A stretch of DNA of 64,000 nt from Planctomycetota bacterium (GTDB lineage Bacteria > Planctomycetota > UBA1135 > UBA2386), in assembly GCA_016713175.1 (NCBI GenBank), contig JADJPQ010000002.1, positions 682,001 through 746,000 of the forward strand, written 5' to 3'. This document shows, piece by piece, positions 10,231 through 18,618 of this stretch. The notes beneath the pieces were generated by a model, which saw only the letters and a program-made list of their open reading frames with translations, was not told the DNA's origin and made no database searches. Positions within the stretch are counted from its first letter, which is position 1. The number at the start of each line of letters is the position of its first letter. The position numbers were made by a program, and so were the translations under genes.

Positions 10231-10904
10231 CCGTCGCGCCGCTCGCGTTGTTCGTGTTCGATCTCGCCGGCACGACCGTTCATGACGACGGTCATGTCCG
10301 GCAGGCTTTCGAACGCACGGCCGCCGACTTCGGGCTCACTCTCGAACGCGACGCGCTGCGGCAGTTCTTCGGCTGGCACAAGCAGCGCGTGTTCGAAGCG
10401 CTGTTGCGCCTTGCGGGGCGGGAACTCGAACCGGCGGCGGCGATGGCCGAGCACTTCGCGCGCGTGTTCGCCGCCGGTGTCGCGGCCAGGCCGCTGCGAC
10501 CGACGCCCGGGTGCCGCGAGGCGATCGCGTTCCTGCAAGCCCGCGGCATCCTCGTCGCGTTCAACACCGGTTTTGCACGCAGCACCGCTGATCTGGTGCT
10601 TGCCGCGCTGGGCTACGCGCACCTGCCGAGCGTGGCCTCCGATGAAGTCGCGAACGGTCGACCGGCGCCGGATCTGATCCGCGCGGCGATGCAGCGCACC
10701 GGCGTCACCGATGCCGGCCGTGTTGGCGTCGTCGGTGACACGCCCGCCGACCTCGGCGCCGGGCATGCCGCGGGTTGCCGGTTCAATGTCGGAGTCGCCA
10801 CCGGCGCGTTCCCGTTGGCGGACCTGGCGGTGCACCCGCACACCCATCTGCTGCCGGACTTGCGCGGGCTGCCCGCGGTGTTGCACGCCACGTCGTCGAC
10901 CTGA
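10227..10904 (+). CDS. PhnX-like HAD-superfamily hydrolase
   Basis: 225 residues starting at GTG 10227, which overlaps the previous stop (GTGA), so translation is coupled. Motif I is FVFDLAGTTV, with the AGTT of phosphonoacetaldehyde hydrolase relatives, and not the plain DxDGTL of phosphatases. A helical cap follows. The Thr/Ser motif is in VAFNTGF, and VGVVGDTPADLGAGHAAGC is motif IV. The sequence fits the 'phosphonatase-like hydrolase' subfamily, whose substrate is unproven. No phosphonate genes are nearby, so a C-P bond role is only a possibility. The coupling to an exported PPC protein is odd. Confidence 0.8.
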   Translation: MTVAPLALFVFDLAGTTVHDDGHVRQAFERTAADFGLTLERDALRQFFGWHKQRVFEALLRLAGRELEPAAAMAEHFARVFAAGVAARPLRPTPGCREAIAFLQARGILVAFNTGFARSTADLVLAALGYAHLPSVASDEVANGRPAPDLIRAAMQRTGVTDAGRVGVVGDTPADLGAGHAAGCRFNVGVATGAFPLADLAVHPHTHLLPDLRGLPAVLHATSST

Positions 10905-10986
10905 ACGGCGGGCACGAGGCCGCAACCGCCCGGTTGGCAGCGCGATGAGCACCGACTAACGTGCCGCCCGGTCCACCGCAACCCAG

Positions 10987-11721
10987 ATGTCCGAACGCAC
11001 CCACGAAGGCAAGGATGCCCGCCGTCGCGCGCTGCGTGCGCTCGCCAAGGACCTCGGCCACGAGTTCGCGGACTTCGATCTGCTCGACCGCGCCTTGACC
11101 CACGCCTCGACCGGCAACGACGGCAAGGCCAACTACGAACGACTCGAGTTCCTCGGCGACGCGATCCTCAACTTCGCCGTCGCCGACGCGCTGTTCCGCA
11201 AGACGCCGGAGATCCCCGAAGGCGAACTGACCGAAGCGCGGGCGCTGCTGGTCAGCCGGCCGCCGCTGGCGGCGATAGCGCGGCAACTCAACCTCGTCAA
11301 CCTGCTCGACGTCGGCAAGGGCCTGCGCGAGAGCGAACGCGGCAGCGAACGGATCCTCGCCGACCTGGTCGAAGCGGTGCTCGGCGCGATCTACATCGAC
11401 GGCGGCATCCGCGCCGCCCGCGCGTTCGTCAAACGGTTCGTGCTGCCCCGCGTCGCCGAACTGCAGCCGGCGGAACCGGCAGGCATCGACGCCAAGACCG
11501 CATTGCTGCACTTCTGCCAGCGGCACAAGCTCGGCCAGCCGAAGTACGAACTGGTCGAGACGACCGGACTTCAGCATCTGCAGGAATTTCGGGTGTCGGC
11601 GAAGGTCGTGGACGGCAGGAAGGCCGAAGGCACCGGTCGCAACAAGCGGGCGGCGGAGAAGGTCGCCGCGCAGCGGTTGTTGACGCTGCTGCACGCCGAG
11701 TCACCCGCAAGCAGCGCCTGA
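10987..11721 (+). CDS. rnc: ribonuclease III
   Basis: 244 residues, standard length. The RNase III signature ERLEFLGDAIL is at residues 51-61, and the second catalytic acidic cluster lies in ERILADLVEAVLGAIYID. A dsRNA-binding domain closes the protein (DAKTALLHFCQ through GRNKRAAEKVAAQRLL). RNase III dimers cut double-stranded RNA in rRNA precursors and some mRNAs. It starts 82 bases after the HAD gene; the gap carries an imperfect inverted repeat but no clear promoter. Confidence 0.96.
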   Translation: MSERTHEGKDARRRALRALAKDLGHEFADFDLLDRALTHASTGNDGKANYERLEFLGDAILNFAVADALFRKTPEIPEGELTEARALLVSRPPLAAIARQLNLVNLLDVGKGLRESERGSERILADLVEAVLGAIYIDGGIRAARAFVKRFVLPRVAELQPAEPAGIDAKTALLHFCQRHKLGQPKYELVETTGLQHLQEFRVSAKVVDGRKAEGTGRNKRAAEKVAAQRLLTLLHAESPASSA

Positions 11722-11729
11722 GCCAGCGA

Positions 11730-12106
11730 TCAGTTCCCTTGCTGGCCAAACATCTCCCGCACCGCCGCCAGCGCGAACTGACGGGTCGGCTCGCCCAGCA
11801 GCCCTGTCAACGGCGCCCAGCGAGCTTCGGCGCCGCCGCCGCCGACCCGGACCGAGAGCCCGGGGTTGAAGTAGTAGCGGCCATGCCGGCGCCGTTGGAA
11901 CAGACGCCGATTCCACTCGTTGCGGCCCGACACTTCGTGGCGGGACAGCAACGCGCTGAGGTATGGCCCCTGCCGGCGGTAGTCCGGCACCACTGCCGCG
12001 GGCAGGATGTTGATCACCCCGCGCAATGCGGCCGCGAGAGTCCCGCGGTGCCTCGTTCCTGGCGCCGGCGTTCGGCATCCGGAGTCTCACCAGTCTCGGT
12101 CTGCAT
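11730..12106 (-). pseudogene. short unknown protein gene with a frame break
   Basis: The minus-strand frame ending at 11730 reads convincingly as protein (INILPAAVVPDYRRQGPYL, GRYYFNPGLSVRV, FALAAVREMFGQQGN) but has no ATG; its first possible start is a TTG at 12026, inside a sensible stretch (TLAAALRGVI). A second frame from ATG 12106 reads METs of a plausible N-terminus (MQTETGETPDAERRRQERGT) and meets the first if one base is changed near 12045-12055. Together they give about 125 residues. The family is not recognised. The break lies close to the abnormal G/C block, so a sequence error is quite possible. Confidence 0.5.
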
Positions 12107-12160
12107 GGCGTCGCCTCGAAGGCCCGAGCGTGCCCAGGGCGAGGGGCTGGTCTGGATCGC

Positions 12161-13160
12161 GGGCGCGGGGGGGTCGCGCGCGCGGCGGCGGGGGGCGGGG
12201 GCGGGGCCGCGGGCGGGGGGGGGGGGGGGGGGGCGGCCGGGGGCCGCGGCGGGGGGGCGGGCGCGGGGCGCCGCGGCGGCGGGCCGCCACCCAGGCGGCG
12301 GCGGCACCGGCGTGGCGCGGCGGCGCGGCCGGCGGGGCGCCCGACGGGGCCGGCGGGCAGGGGCCGCGCCCGCGCGGGGGCGCAGGGCCGCGGCGACGCG
12401 CGCCGGGCCCTGTCGCGCGGGCCGCGGCGGCGGCGGGGGAGGGGCCGGCCCGGCCCGGCGGAGCGGGCGCGGGCCGCGCGGGGGCGGCGGCGCGCGCGCC
12501 GCGGCGGCGGGGGGCGGCGGGGGCCGGCGGGGCGGCGCCGCGCGGGGCGGCGGGGCGGGCGGGGGGCGGCCTCGCGGGGGGGGCCGCGCGCGGGCCGGGC
12601 ACGGGCACGCCGGCGCGAGGCGGGCCGGCGCCGCGGCACGCCGCGCAGGGCGGGAGCCGGTCGGGCGGCCGCGCGAGGCGGCGGGCGCGCGGCGCGGGGG
12701 GGGGCGGGGGGGCGCGGGGGCGGGGGGGCCGGCGGCACGCGGGCGCCCCGGGCGCGGGGGCGGCCCCGGGCCGGCGGCGCGCCGCGGGGGCGGGCGCGGG
12801 CGGCGGCGGCGCGGCGCGGGGCGCGCCGCGCAGACGCGCGCGGGGGGCCGGGGCGGCGCCCGCCGCGGCGGCGCGCGGCGCAGCGCGGGCCGGCCCGGCG
12901 CCCGCGGGAGCGGACGCCGCCGGCCCGCGCGGGGGGGGGGCCGGCCGCGCCCGGGGGCGGCGGCGGCCGGCGCAGAAGCGGCCCGGGGCGCGCCGCGCCA
13001 AGGCAGCCCAGGGCAGGGGGCGGCCGGCGCGGGGGCCGCCGCGCCCACCCGAGGCGGCCGCCCGGGCCGCGCGGCGGCGGGCACCCGGCGCGCAGAAGGG
13101 CGGCCGCGCGGCGGCCGCACGGGGGCGGGGGGCGCGCGCCGCCGGCCGCCGGCGCCGGCC
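12161..13160. other. about 1 kb of almost pure G and C, probable sequence artefact
   Basis: From about 12161 to 13160 the sequence consists nearly only of G and C, with G clearly in excess, runs of up to about 20 G, and by my hand count only five T in the 960 bases 12181-13140 and roughly three dozen A. Sequence on both sides is normal for the genome. Because stop codons need T and A, all six frames are open here, and long apparent reading frames across it mean nothing. The right edge cuts into the antitoxin gene that ends at 13356. Loss of signal in two-colour sequencing (T and A miscalled) would give such a pattern, but a real low-complexity tract is not excluded. I see no gene that can be supported in it. 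Confidence 0.75.
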
Positions 13161-13161
13161 G

Positions 13162-13356
13162 CGCGGCTGCGAGTGGTTCGGCCCGGTCAGGATCACGACC
13201 GCTGCCCGCAGCCTGAATGACTGCGCCCGCGCCGGCCTGACTCCGGATCTGCTGCGCCAGGCGGCGCTCCAGGCCATCGATCGCGGCATCGTGACCGTGG
13301 CAGCAATCGAGGATGTCGAGCAGGCGCTGCGTCCGTTCGGAGGCCTGGCGGCGTGA
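13162..13356 (+). CDS. abiEi: AbiEi-like antitoxin, C-terminal part only readable
   Basis: The last 64 codons before TGA 13354-13356 read FGPVRITTAARSLNDCARAG followed by LTPDLLRQAALQAIDRGIV and a closing VEQALRPFGG. This is the C-terminal end of the AbiEi transcriptional-regulator/antitoxin family (type IV toxin-antitoxin). These proteins normally have about 200 residues with an N-terminal winged helix, so the N-terminal two thirds should lie at roughly 12750-13160, inside the G/C block where it cannot be read. The stop overlaps a GTG that starts the toxin (GTGA), as is usual for this operon. Confidence 0.7.
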   Translation, partial: RGCEWFGPVRITTAARSLNDCARAGLTPDLLRQAALQAIDRGIVTVAAIEDVEQALRPFGGLAA

Positions 13357-14229
13357 CGGGGCGCTACCCATCGGCCGAGGCGTTCCCCGCTCGACAGCGT
13401 CCGGCTGTGCGGCGCTGTGGTCCGGGCCCGCCAGATCCTGGCGTTCGATCGGCTGCTCGCTCGGGTCTCGGTGGAGTCTGGCAACCAGATGGTCTTGAAG
13501 GGCGGCCGCTGTCTCGAACTGCGATGCCGACGGGCGCGCACGACCAAGGACATCGACCTGCGGACCGCCGGCGCCACCGAGCCAGCCGTCCAACAGCTCT
13601 TGGCTGCGGCACGCCAGGACCTCGGCGACGGCTTGCGCTTCGAGATCCAGGCCGATCCGCGGCAAGCCGAAATCCGGGCCGACGGCCTGACCCGCGCCGG
13701 CCGCCGCTTCCGCGTCGATTGCCGCATCGCGGGCAAGCCGTGGGCCCAGTCCTTCGGTGTGGATCTCGCGTTCGATGACCCGTTGCTCGGCGAACCCGAG
13801 CTGTTGCCCGGTACCGACATGCTGGCATTCGTCGACATTCCGCCGGCCCTGTTCCCCGCTTACCCGATCGAGTCCCACATCGCCGAGAAGCTGCACGCCT
13901 ACACCCTGCCGCGAACGCGCCCGAACTCGCGGATCAAGGACCTGCCGGACCTCGCCTTGCTCGCGACGATTCAACCGCTGGCCGCCGATCGGATCCGCGA
14001 GGCGCTGCGCCTGACGTTCGCCTTCCGTGGCACACATGCGGTTCCGACAATGCTGCCGCAACCACCGGCGAGTTGGCGGCGACACTACGCCGCGTTGGCC
14101 GCCAGTGACCGCTTGCCGTGGGCCGATCTCGACGCTGTGACGACCGCGGCGGCCGTGTTCCTCGACCCGGTGCTGACCGATCAAGGCGGCACCTGGAACC
14201 CCGCTGCCTTCTGCTGGAACCCGCACTGA
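13353..14229 (+). pseudogene. abiEii: AbiEii-family nucleotidyltransferase toxin, frame-broken near its start
   Basis: From GTG 13353 the frame reads VTGRYPSAEAF, the usual AbiEii beginning, then turns to nonsense. From about 13388 another frame reads PLDSVRLCGAVVRARQILAF and continues correctly to 14229. The main frame holds the nucleotidyltransferase core (MVLKGGRCLELRC, then RARTTKDIDLR) and the later conserved HIAEKLHAYTLPR, SRIKDLPDLALL and TFAFRGTHAVP. AbiEii enzymes inhibit growth by nucleotidyl transfer and protect against phage when the antitoxin fails. A shortened protein could start at GTG 13417. The overall length is near normal, so one indel or local error may be the only defect. 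Confidence 0.65.
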
Positions 14230-14316
14230 GACAGCCCACGTTCCCGGAACGGGACTGCCGGCTGCAGCACGCGCCGCGACGCGCCGATCACCAACGTGAT
14301 CCCGGAAGGGATCGGG

Positions 14317-15972
14317 ATGGACGACATGGCACAGCCTCACCCTGGACTTCGCCAACCTGCGGCCCGCGCACGCGCCGGTGCCATCACCCTGTTGCTGCTC
14401 GCCGCGTGCGGCGGCGGCGGCGGTGTGGGCGGCGACTCGCAGAACGAGTCCGACCATCCGGCCAGCACCGCCGAGGCGGTTCGGTTCCTGACCCAGGCGA
14501 CCTTCGGGCCCGACGAACAGGATCTCGCCAGCGTGCAACAGCTCGGCTACCGGGCCTGGATGCAGGAACAGGCAGCGCTACCGGCGTCGTCCCATCGCCA
14601 GGTCCTCGAAGCCCGCGCCGCCGGCGGCGTCACGCTGACTCATGGCCATCGCCAGAGCGCCTGGTGGAAGCACGTGCTGACCGGCCGGGACCAGTTGCGC
14701 CAGCGGATGGCGTTCGCGCTCAGCGAGATCTTCGTCGTCTCCGACCAGTCCGACGCGCTCGGCGCCGACATCCTCGGCGCCGCCGAGTACTACGACCTGC
14801 TGTCGCGCCATGCGTTCGGCAACTACCGGCAACTGCTGGAAGCGGTGACGCTGAGCCCACAGATGGGCCGCTACCTGAGCCATCTCAGGAACCGCAACCC
14901 GGATCCGGGCTCGACGCAAAGGCCGGATGAGAACTACGCGCGCGAAGTGATGCAGCTGTTCTCGATCGGTCTGGTGCAACTCGAACCGGACGGCGCTGTG
15001 CGCATCGACGGCCAGGGACAACCGATCCCGACCTACACGCAGGACGACATCACCGCGCTGTCGTACGTGTTGACCGGCTGGCATTACGCCGGCGCCAGCA
15101 CCTGGTGGTCGTACACCGAGAACTGGTCGCCGATGGAACCGTGGGAAGCCCATCACAGCCAGGCGCAGAAGACCATCCTCGGGACACAGTTCCCGGCCGG
15201 CCGCACGGCGCGCGACGAACTGATGGCGGTGCTCGACCTGTTGGCCGCACATCCCAATGTCGGGCCATTCCTCGGCAAGCAGCTGATCCAGCGCTTCGTC
15301 ACGTCGAATCCGAGCCCGGCCTACGTGCGCCGCGTCGCCACCGTCTGGAACAACGACGGCCACGACCACCGCGGCAACCTGCAGGCGGTGCTGCGCGCGG
15401 TGCTGCTCGACGACGAAGCGCGGCATGGCCATGAACGGGCGCCGACGACGTTCGGCAAGCTGAAGGAGCCGCTGCTGCAGCAGAGCGCCATGTGGCGCGC
15501 CCTGCGCGCGCGCTGCGACGACGGCCACTACACGTTCACGCGGCCGGACGCCACGCTGGGCCAGGCGGCCCTGCGTTCGCCGACGGTGTTCAACTTCTTC
15601 CGGCCCGACCATGCGCCGCAGGGTGCCGTAGCGACGGCCGGGCTGGTCGCGCCCGAGTTCGAGATCGTCGACCACACGATGTCGCTGAACATCGTCAACC
15701 AGCTGTACGCGTCGATCTACTGGTACCGCCGCGGCAACAGCGGGGTGACGGCCGCTGACATCGTCATCGACGCGACGCCGGAGGAAGCGCTGGCCGGCGA
15801 CGTCGACGCGCTGCTCGATCATCTCGACGAACGGCTGCTGGCGGGCGCGATGAGCGACTCGATGCGCGCGCTGCTGCGCGCCAACCTGGTGCAGGAGAGC
15901 GACCTGCGGCGCCGCACCCAGGACGCGATCTACCTGATCGTCAGTTCGCCTGAATTCGCGGTGCAGAAGTGA
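14317..15972 (+). CDS. DUF1800-family exported protein (putative lipoprotein)
   Basis: 551 residues. ATG 14317 is preferred because GGAAGGG lies seven bases upstream. The N-terminus has a signal peptide with a lipobox-like LLLAACGGGGG, so it is probably lipid-anchored. The body shows DUF1800 features: RFLTQATFGPDEQDL, RQRMAFALSEIFVVSD, NYAREVMQLFSIGL and ITALSYVLTGW. DUF1800 proteins are secreted, of unknown activity, and almost always sit beside a DUF1501 protein, as here: its stop overlaps a GTG and the DUF1501 ATG follows 17 bases later. Confidence 0.9.
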   Translation: MDDMAQPHPGLRQPAARARAGAITLLLLAACGGGGGVGGDSQNESDHPASTAEAVRFLTQATFGPDEQDLASVQQLGYRAWMQEQAALPASSHRQVLEARAAGGVTLTHGHRQSAWWKHVLTGRDQLRQRMAFALSEIFVVSDQSDALGADILGAAEYYDLLSRHAFGNYRQLLEAVTLSPQMGRYLSHLRNRNPDPGSTQRPDENYAREVMQLFSIGLVQLEPDGAVRIDGQGQPIPTYTQDDITALSYVLTGWHYAGASTWWSYTENWSPMEPWEAHHSQAQKTILGTQFPAGRTARDELMAVLDLLAAHPNVGPFLGKQLIQRFVTSNPSPAYVRRVATVWNNDGHDHRGNLQAVLRAVLLDDEARHGHERAPTTFGKLKEPLLQQSAMWRALRARCDDGHYTFTRPDATLGQAALRSPTVFNFFRPDHAPQGAVATAGLVAPEFEIVDHTMSLNIVNQLYASIYWYRRGNSGVTAADIVIDATPEEALAGDVDALLDHLDERLLAGAMSDSMRALLRANLVQESDLRRRTQDAIYLIVSSPEFAVQK

Positions 15973-15989
15973 GCCACGGAGCCAGACCC

Positions 15990-17357
15990 ATGAACCTGCC
16001 TTCTTGTTCGCGTCGTGACGTGCTGATCCATGGCGCCCGCACGGCGCTGGCCGGCGTCTGCCTGCCGACCGTGCACGGGCTGGCGACGATGCACGAGGCT
16101 GCACTCGCGAACCTGCCGGCCAACCCCGAGTATCGGGCGCTGGTCTGCGTGCTGCTGCACGGCGGCAACGATGCCGCCAATCTGATCGTGCCGCGCGACA
16201 CCGCCGCGCACGCGCAGTATGCGACCGCCCGCGGCAACCTGGCGGTCGCCCGCGATCAACTGCTGCCGATCACGCCGATCGGTGACACCCGGCAATGGGG
16301 CCTGCATCCGTCGGTTCCCGAACTGCGTACGCTGTTCGAAGGCGGCAAGCTGGCGGTCGTGGCCAACGTCGGCACGCTGCTGCAGCCGATCACCCGGGCG
16401 CAGTATCTGGCCCGGTCGGTGCCACGGCCGGCGCATCTGTTCTCGCACAGCGACCAGACGACGCTGTGGCAACTGCCGAGCGCGCAGGGCGAAGGCCGCG
16501 CCGGTTGGGGCGGACGGTTGTGCGATCTGATGGTGTCGCTGAACAGCGGTTCGGCGCTGTCGCCGACGATCTCGGTGGCCGGTTCCAACCGGTTGCTGCA
16601 GGGGCAGACGGTGATCCCGTACGGCATCGGCCAGACCGGCGCCACGTCGCTGTACAACACCGGCGGCGCCACCGGCGCTCGGCGGCTGGCGACACTGCGC
16701 GCACTGCTGCGCCAGGACTCGCCGCACGTACTCGAGCAGCAGCTCGGCGACCTGACCGATCAGTCGATCGAATTGAGCACCACGATCCAGGCGGCACTGA
16801 CGGCGGCGCCGGCGCTGGCGACGACGTTCCCGAGCGGTTCCTTGGCCAACCAGCTGAAGATGGTCGCCCGGCTGATCGGCGTCCGGCAGCAGCTCGGAGC
16901 TCTGCGTCAGGTGTTCTTCGTCCGGCTCGCCGGCTGGGACACGCACGACAACCAGTTGACGATGCACCCGCAGCTGCTGCAGCAACTGAGTCAGGCGCTG
17001 GCGGCGTTCCAGAACGCGATGATCGAACTCGGCACCGAGCAGGTGGTCACCACGGCGACGCTGTCGGAGTTCGGGCGCAGCCTGACCGGCAACGGGCGCG
17101 GCTCCGACCACGGCTGGGGCGGGCATGCGCTGGTGCTCGGCGGCGCGGTGCTCGGCCGCCGGATCTTCGGCACGATGCCGGATCTGGCGCTCGGCGGTCC
17201 GGACGATGCGGGCGCCGGTCGGTTCATCCCGACGACGGCGGTCGAACAGTACGCGGCGACGCTGGCGCGTTGGTTCGGCGTGGCGCCGAACCAGCTCGGC
17301 GAGGTGTTTCCGCGGCTCGCGCAATTCAGCAGTTCGAACCTCGGCTGCTTCGGCTGA
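15990..17357 (+). CDS. DUF1501-family Tat-exported protein
   Basis: 455 residues. ATG 15990 is preferred over the GTG at 15969 because GGAG (15978-15981) lies eight bases before it. A twin-arginine signal (SRRDVLIHGARTALAGV) indicates folding before export. Family landmarks are LVCVLLHGGNDAANLIVPRD, HLFSHSDQTTLWQ, LAGWDTHDNQ, TLSEFGRSLTGNGRGSDHGW and GGAVLGRRIFG. The fold is sulfatase/alkaline-phosphatase-like and the His/Asp cluster suggests metal binding, but the reaction is unknown. It is paired with the DUF1800 gene upstream; the two are thought to act together in the envelope of Planctomycetota and related bacteria. Confidence 0.9.
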   Translation: MNLPSCSRRDVLIHGARTALAGVCLPTVHGLATMHEAALANLPANPEYRALVCVLLHGGNDAANLIVPRDTAAHAQYATARGNLAVARDQLLPITPIGDTRQWGLHPSVPELRTLFEGGKLAVVANVGTLLQPITRAQYLARSVPRPAHLFSHSDQTTLWQLPSAQGEGRAGWGGRLCDLMVSLNSGSALSPTISVAGSNRLLQGQTVIPYGIGQTGATSLYNTGGATGARRLATLRALLRQDSPHVLEQQLGDLTDQSIELSTTIQAALTAAPALATTFPSGSLANQLKMVARLIGVRQQLGALRQVFFVRLAGWDTHDNQLTMHPQLLQQLSQALAAFQNAMIELGTEQVVTTATLSEFGRSLTGNGRGSDHGWGGHALVLGGAVLGRRIFGTMPDLALGGPDDAGAGRFIPTTAVEQYAATLARWFGVAPNQLGEVFPRLAQFSSSNLGCFG

Positions 17358-17362
17358 TCGCC

Positions 17363-17384
17363 GTTGCCGGCTGGGCCCGGCAAC
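17363..17384 (+). terminator. 8-bp stem hairpin after the DUF1501 gene
   Basis: GTTGCCGG, 6-base loop, CCGGCAAC, beginning six bases after the stop at 17357 and lying between convergent genes. No T-run follows, but the place fits a terminator serving the plus-strand pair. Confidence 0.5.
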
Positions 17385-17471
17385 CGCCGGTCGAACGTTC
17401 ACGCGAACGGATCCATGCCTCGTGCCGGCCCGGAAGCTGCTGTCGATGCCGCGTCCGCGCGCGGTGACCGG

Positions 17472-18461
17472 TCAACGCCACACGAACCCGACCTCGAGCG
17501 GCCGATGGTCGGAACCGAGATCGGGCCCGACGCGCCGGTCCACGACCGCGATCGCGCGCGGCACCAGCACGTGGTCGATCGGCAGGCCAGGCACCGGCAG
17601 GCCGGCATTCCAGGTCGCCGGCAGGCCGCGGCCCAGACCGCTGTCGCGCAGTCCGGTGCGCGCCCCGAACGCGACGAACGGTGAACTCCACGGCGTCGCA
17701 TTGAGATCGCCGGCGACGATCGTCGGCCCGTCGCGGTCGACGTGCTGCGCGACCACGTCGAACTGCTCGTCGCGCAGCCGGTGGCGTTCGCGGCCGATCG
17801 GCGGCAGCGTGTGCACACCGATCAGACGCAGCGGTCGACCGTCGACGTCGACATCGGCCACCAGCATCGCCGGCAGCGACGACGACGAGACCACGCGCAC
17901 TTGCGCCGGTCGGCGACTGAGGAAGCCGATGCCGAAGTTGTGGTCCGCCGGTTCCAGCGTCTGGTGCGGATAGAGATCGCGCAGTGATTGCAACGCCGCG
18001 CTCCAACGCTGGTCGATCTCGAGCACGAACACGAAGTCGGCCGCGCGATCCCGCAGGTAGTCGACGACGGCCGAGGTCTTGCGGTTGCCGGTCCAGACGT
18101 TGAACGTCAGCAGCCTCGACTCGTTGCCGTTGGCCGCGGTGGCGGTGTCGGCAGGTGGCAGGTAGTACGGCGCCACGGCGATGCCGTTGATGCTCAGGGC
18201 CACTGCGACCGAAGCCCAAGGCACCAGACGCCATCGGGTGCCTCGCCGTCGCCGCAACAGCAACGCCATGGCGATGATGATGGCAACGGCGGCGTTGTAG
18301 CCGCGAAAGTGCGCGCACAGATCCAGCAGCCAGTGGTGCCGCCCGAGGCCACCTGCCAGCGTGAACAGGCACAGCAGCACCGCGGCGGCATCGATCAACG
18401 CCACGGGCCGGCGCCACGACGGGCTCACGGCGGCAGCGGTTGGCGCAGTGGCCATGGGCAT
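17472..18461 (-). CDS. membrane-anchored endonuclease/exonuclease/phosphatase family protein
   Basis: 329 residues. Two or three N-terminal membrane segments (about 20-37, 55-68 and 80-100) are followed by an EEP domain of about 220 residues. Visible motifs are LLTFNVWTGN (start of the fold), VFVLEIDQRW (metal-binding Glu), LIGVHTLPPI, TIVAGDLNATPWSS (catalytic Asp/Asn) and the terminal SDHRPLEV (catalytic His). Related proteins act on phosphodiesters of DNA, RNA, lipids or sphingomyelin; the membrane anchor favours an extracytoplasmic phosphoesterase. Lone minus-strand gene between two plus-strand units. Confidence 0.85.
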   Translation of the reverse strand: MPMATAPTAAAVSPSWRRPVALIDAAAVLLCLFTLAGGLGRHHWLLDLCAHFRGYNAAVAIIIAMALLLRRRRGTRWRLVPWASVAVALSINGIAVAPYYLPPADTATAANGNESRLLTFNVWTGNRKTSAVVDYLRDRAADFVFVLEIDQRWSAALQSLRDLYPHQTLEPADHNFGIGFLSRRPAQVRVVSSSSLPAMLVADVDVDGRPLRLIGVHTLPPIGRERHRLRDEQFDVVAQHVDRDGPTIVAGDLNATPWSSPFVAFGARTGLRDSGLGRGLPATWNAGLPVPGLPIDHVLVPRAIAVVDRRVGPDLGSDHRPLEVGFVWR

Positions 18462-18598
18462 GATCGGACCCGCGAGATCCTACGGCGGGCGACGCGGGAC
18501 AGGAACCGCCAGACCCGGCTGCTCGACGGCGGCAGCTTGGTCCCATCCGGCGCCGCCACCTGCAGCGGCACACCGCCATCCCGCGCCGCCAGCCCGGC

Positions 18599-18604
18599 TA
18601 TACT
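18599..18604 (+). promoter_or_regulatory. -10-like box before the secreted protein at 18619
   Basis: TATACT is 14 bases before ATG 18619, with AGGA (18611-18614) between them. It is one of several such boxes placed very near start codons here. No clear -35 element. Confidence 0.35.
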
Positions 18605-18618
18605 GCCGACAGGATCCC

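Noticed and set aside
12161..13160. G-rich block as a replication origin, telomere-like or quadruplex element
   Set aside because: No iterons, DnaA boxes or AT-rich unwinding region are seen, and the sudden loss of T points to an artefact.
11701..14538. Very long open frames on both strands across 12.1-13.2 kb, up to over 900 codons
   Set aside because: They exist only because the block lacks T and A and so cannot contain stop codons. Their translations are Arg/Gly/Ala/Pro strings in every frame.
17472..18461. Phage or mobile-element nuclease
   Set aside because: The EEP domain is attached to several membrane segments, and no integrase, transposase or terminal repeats are near. No insertion sequence was found anywhere in the window.
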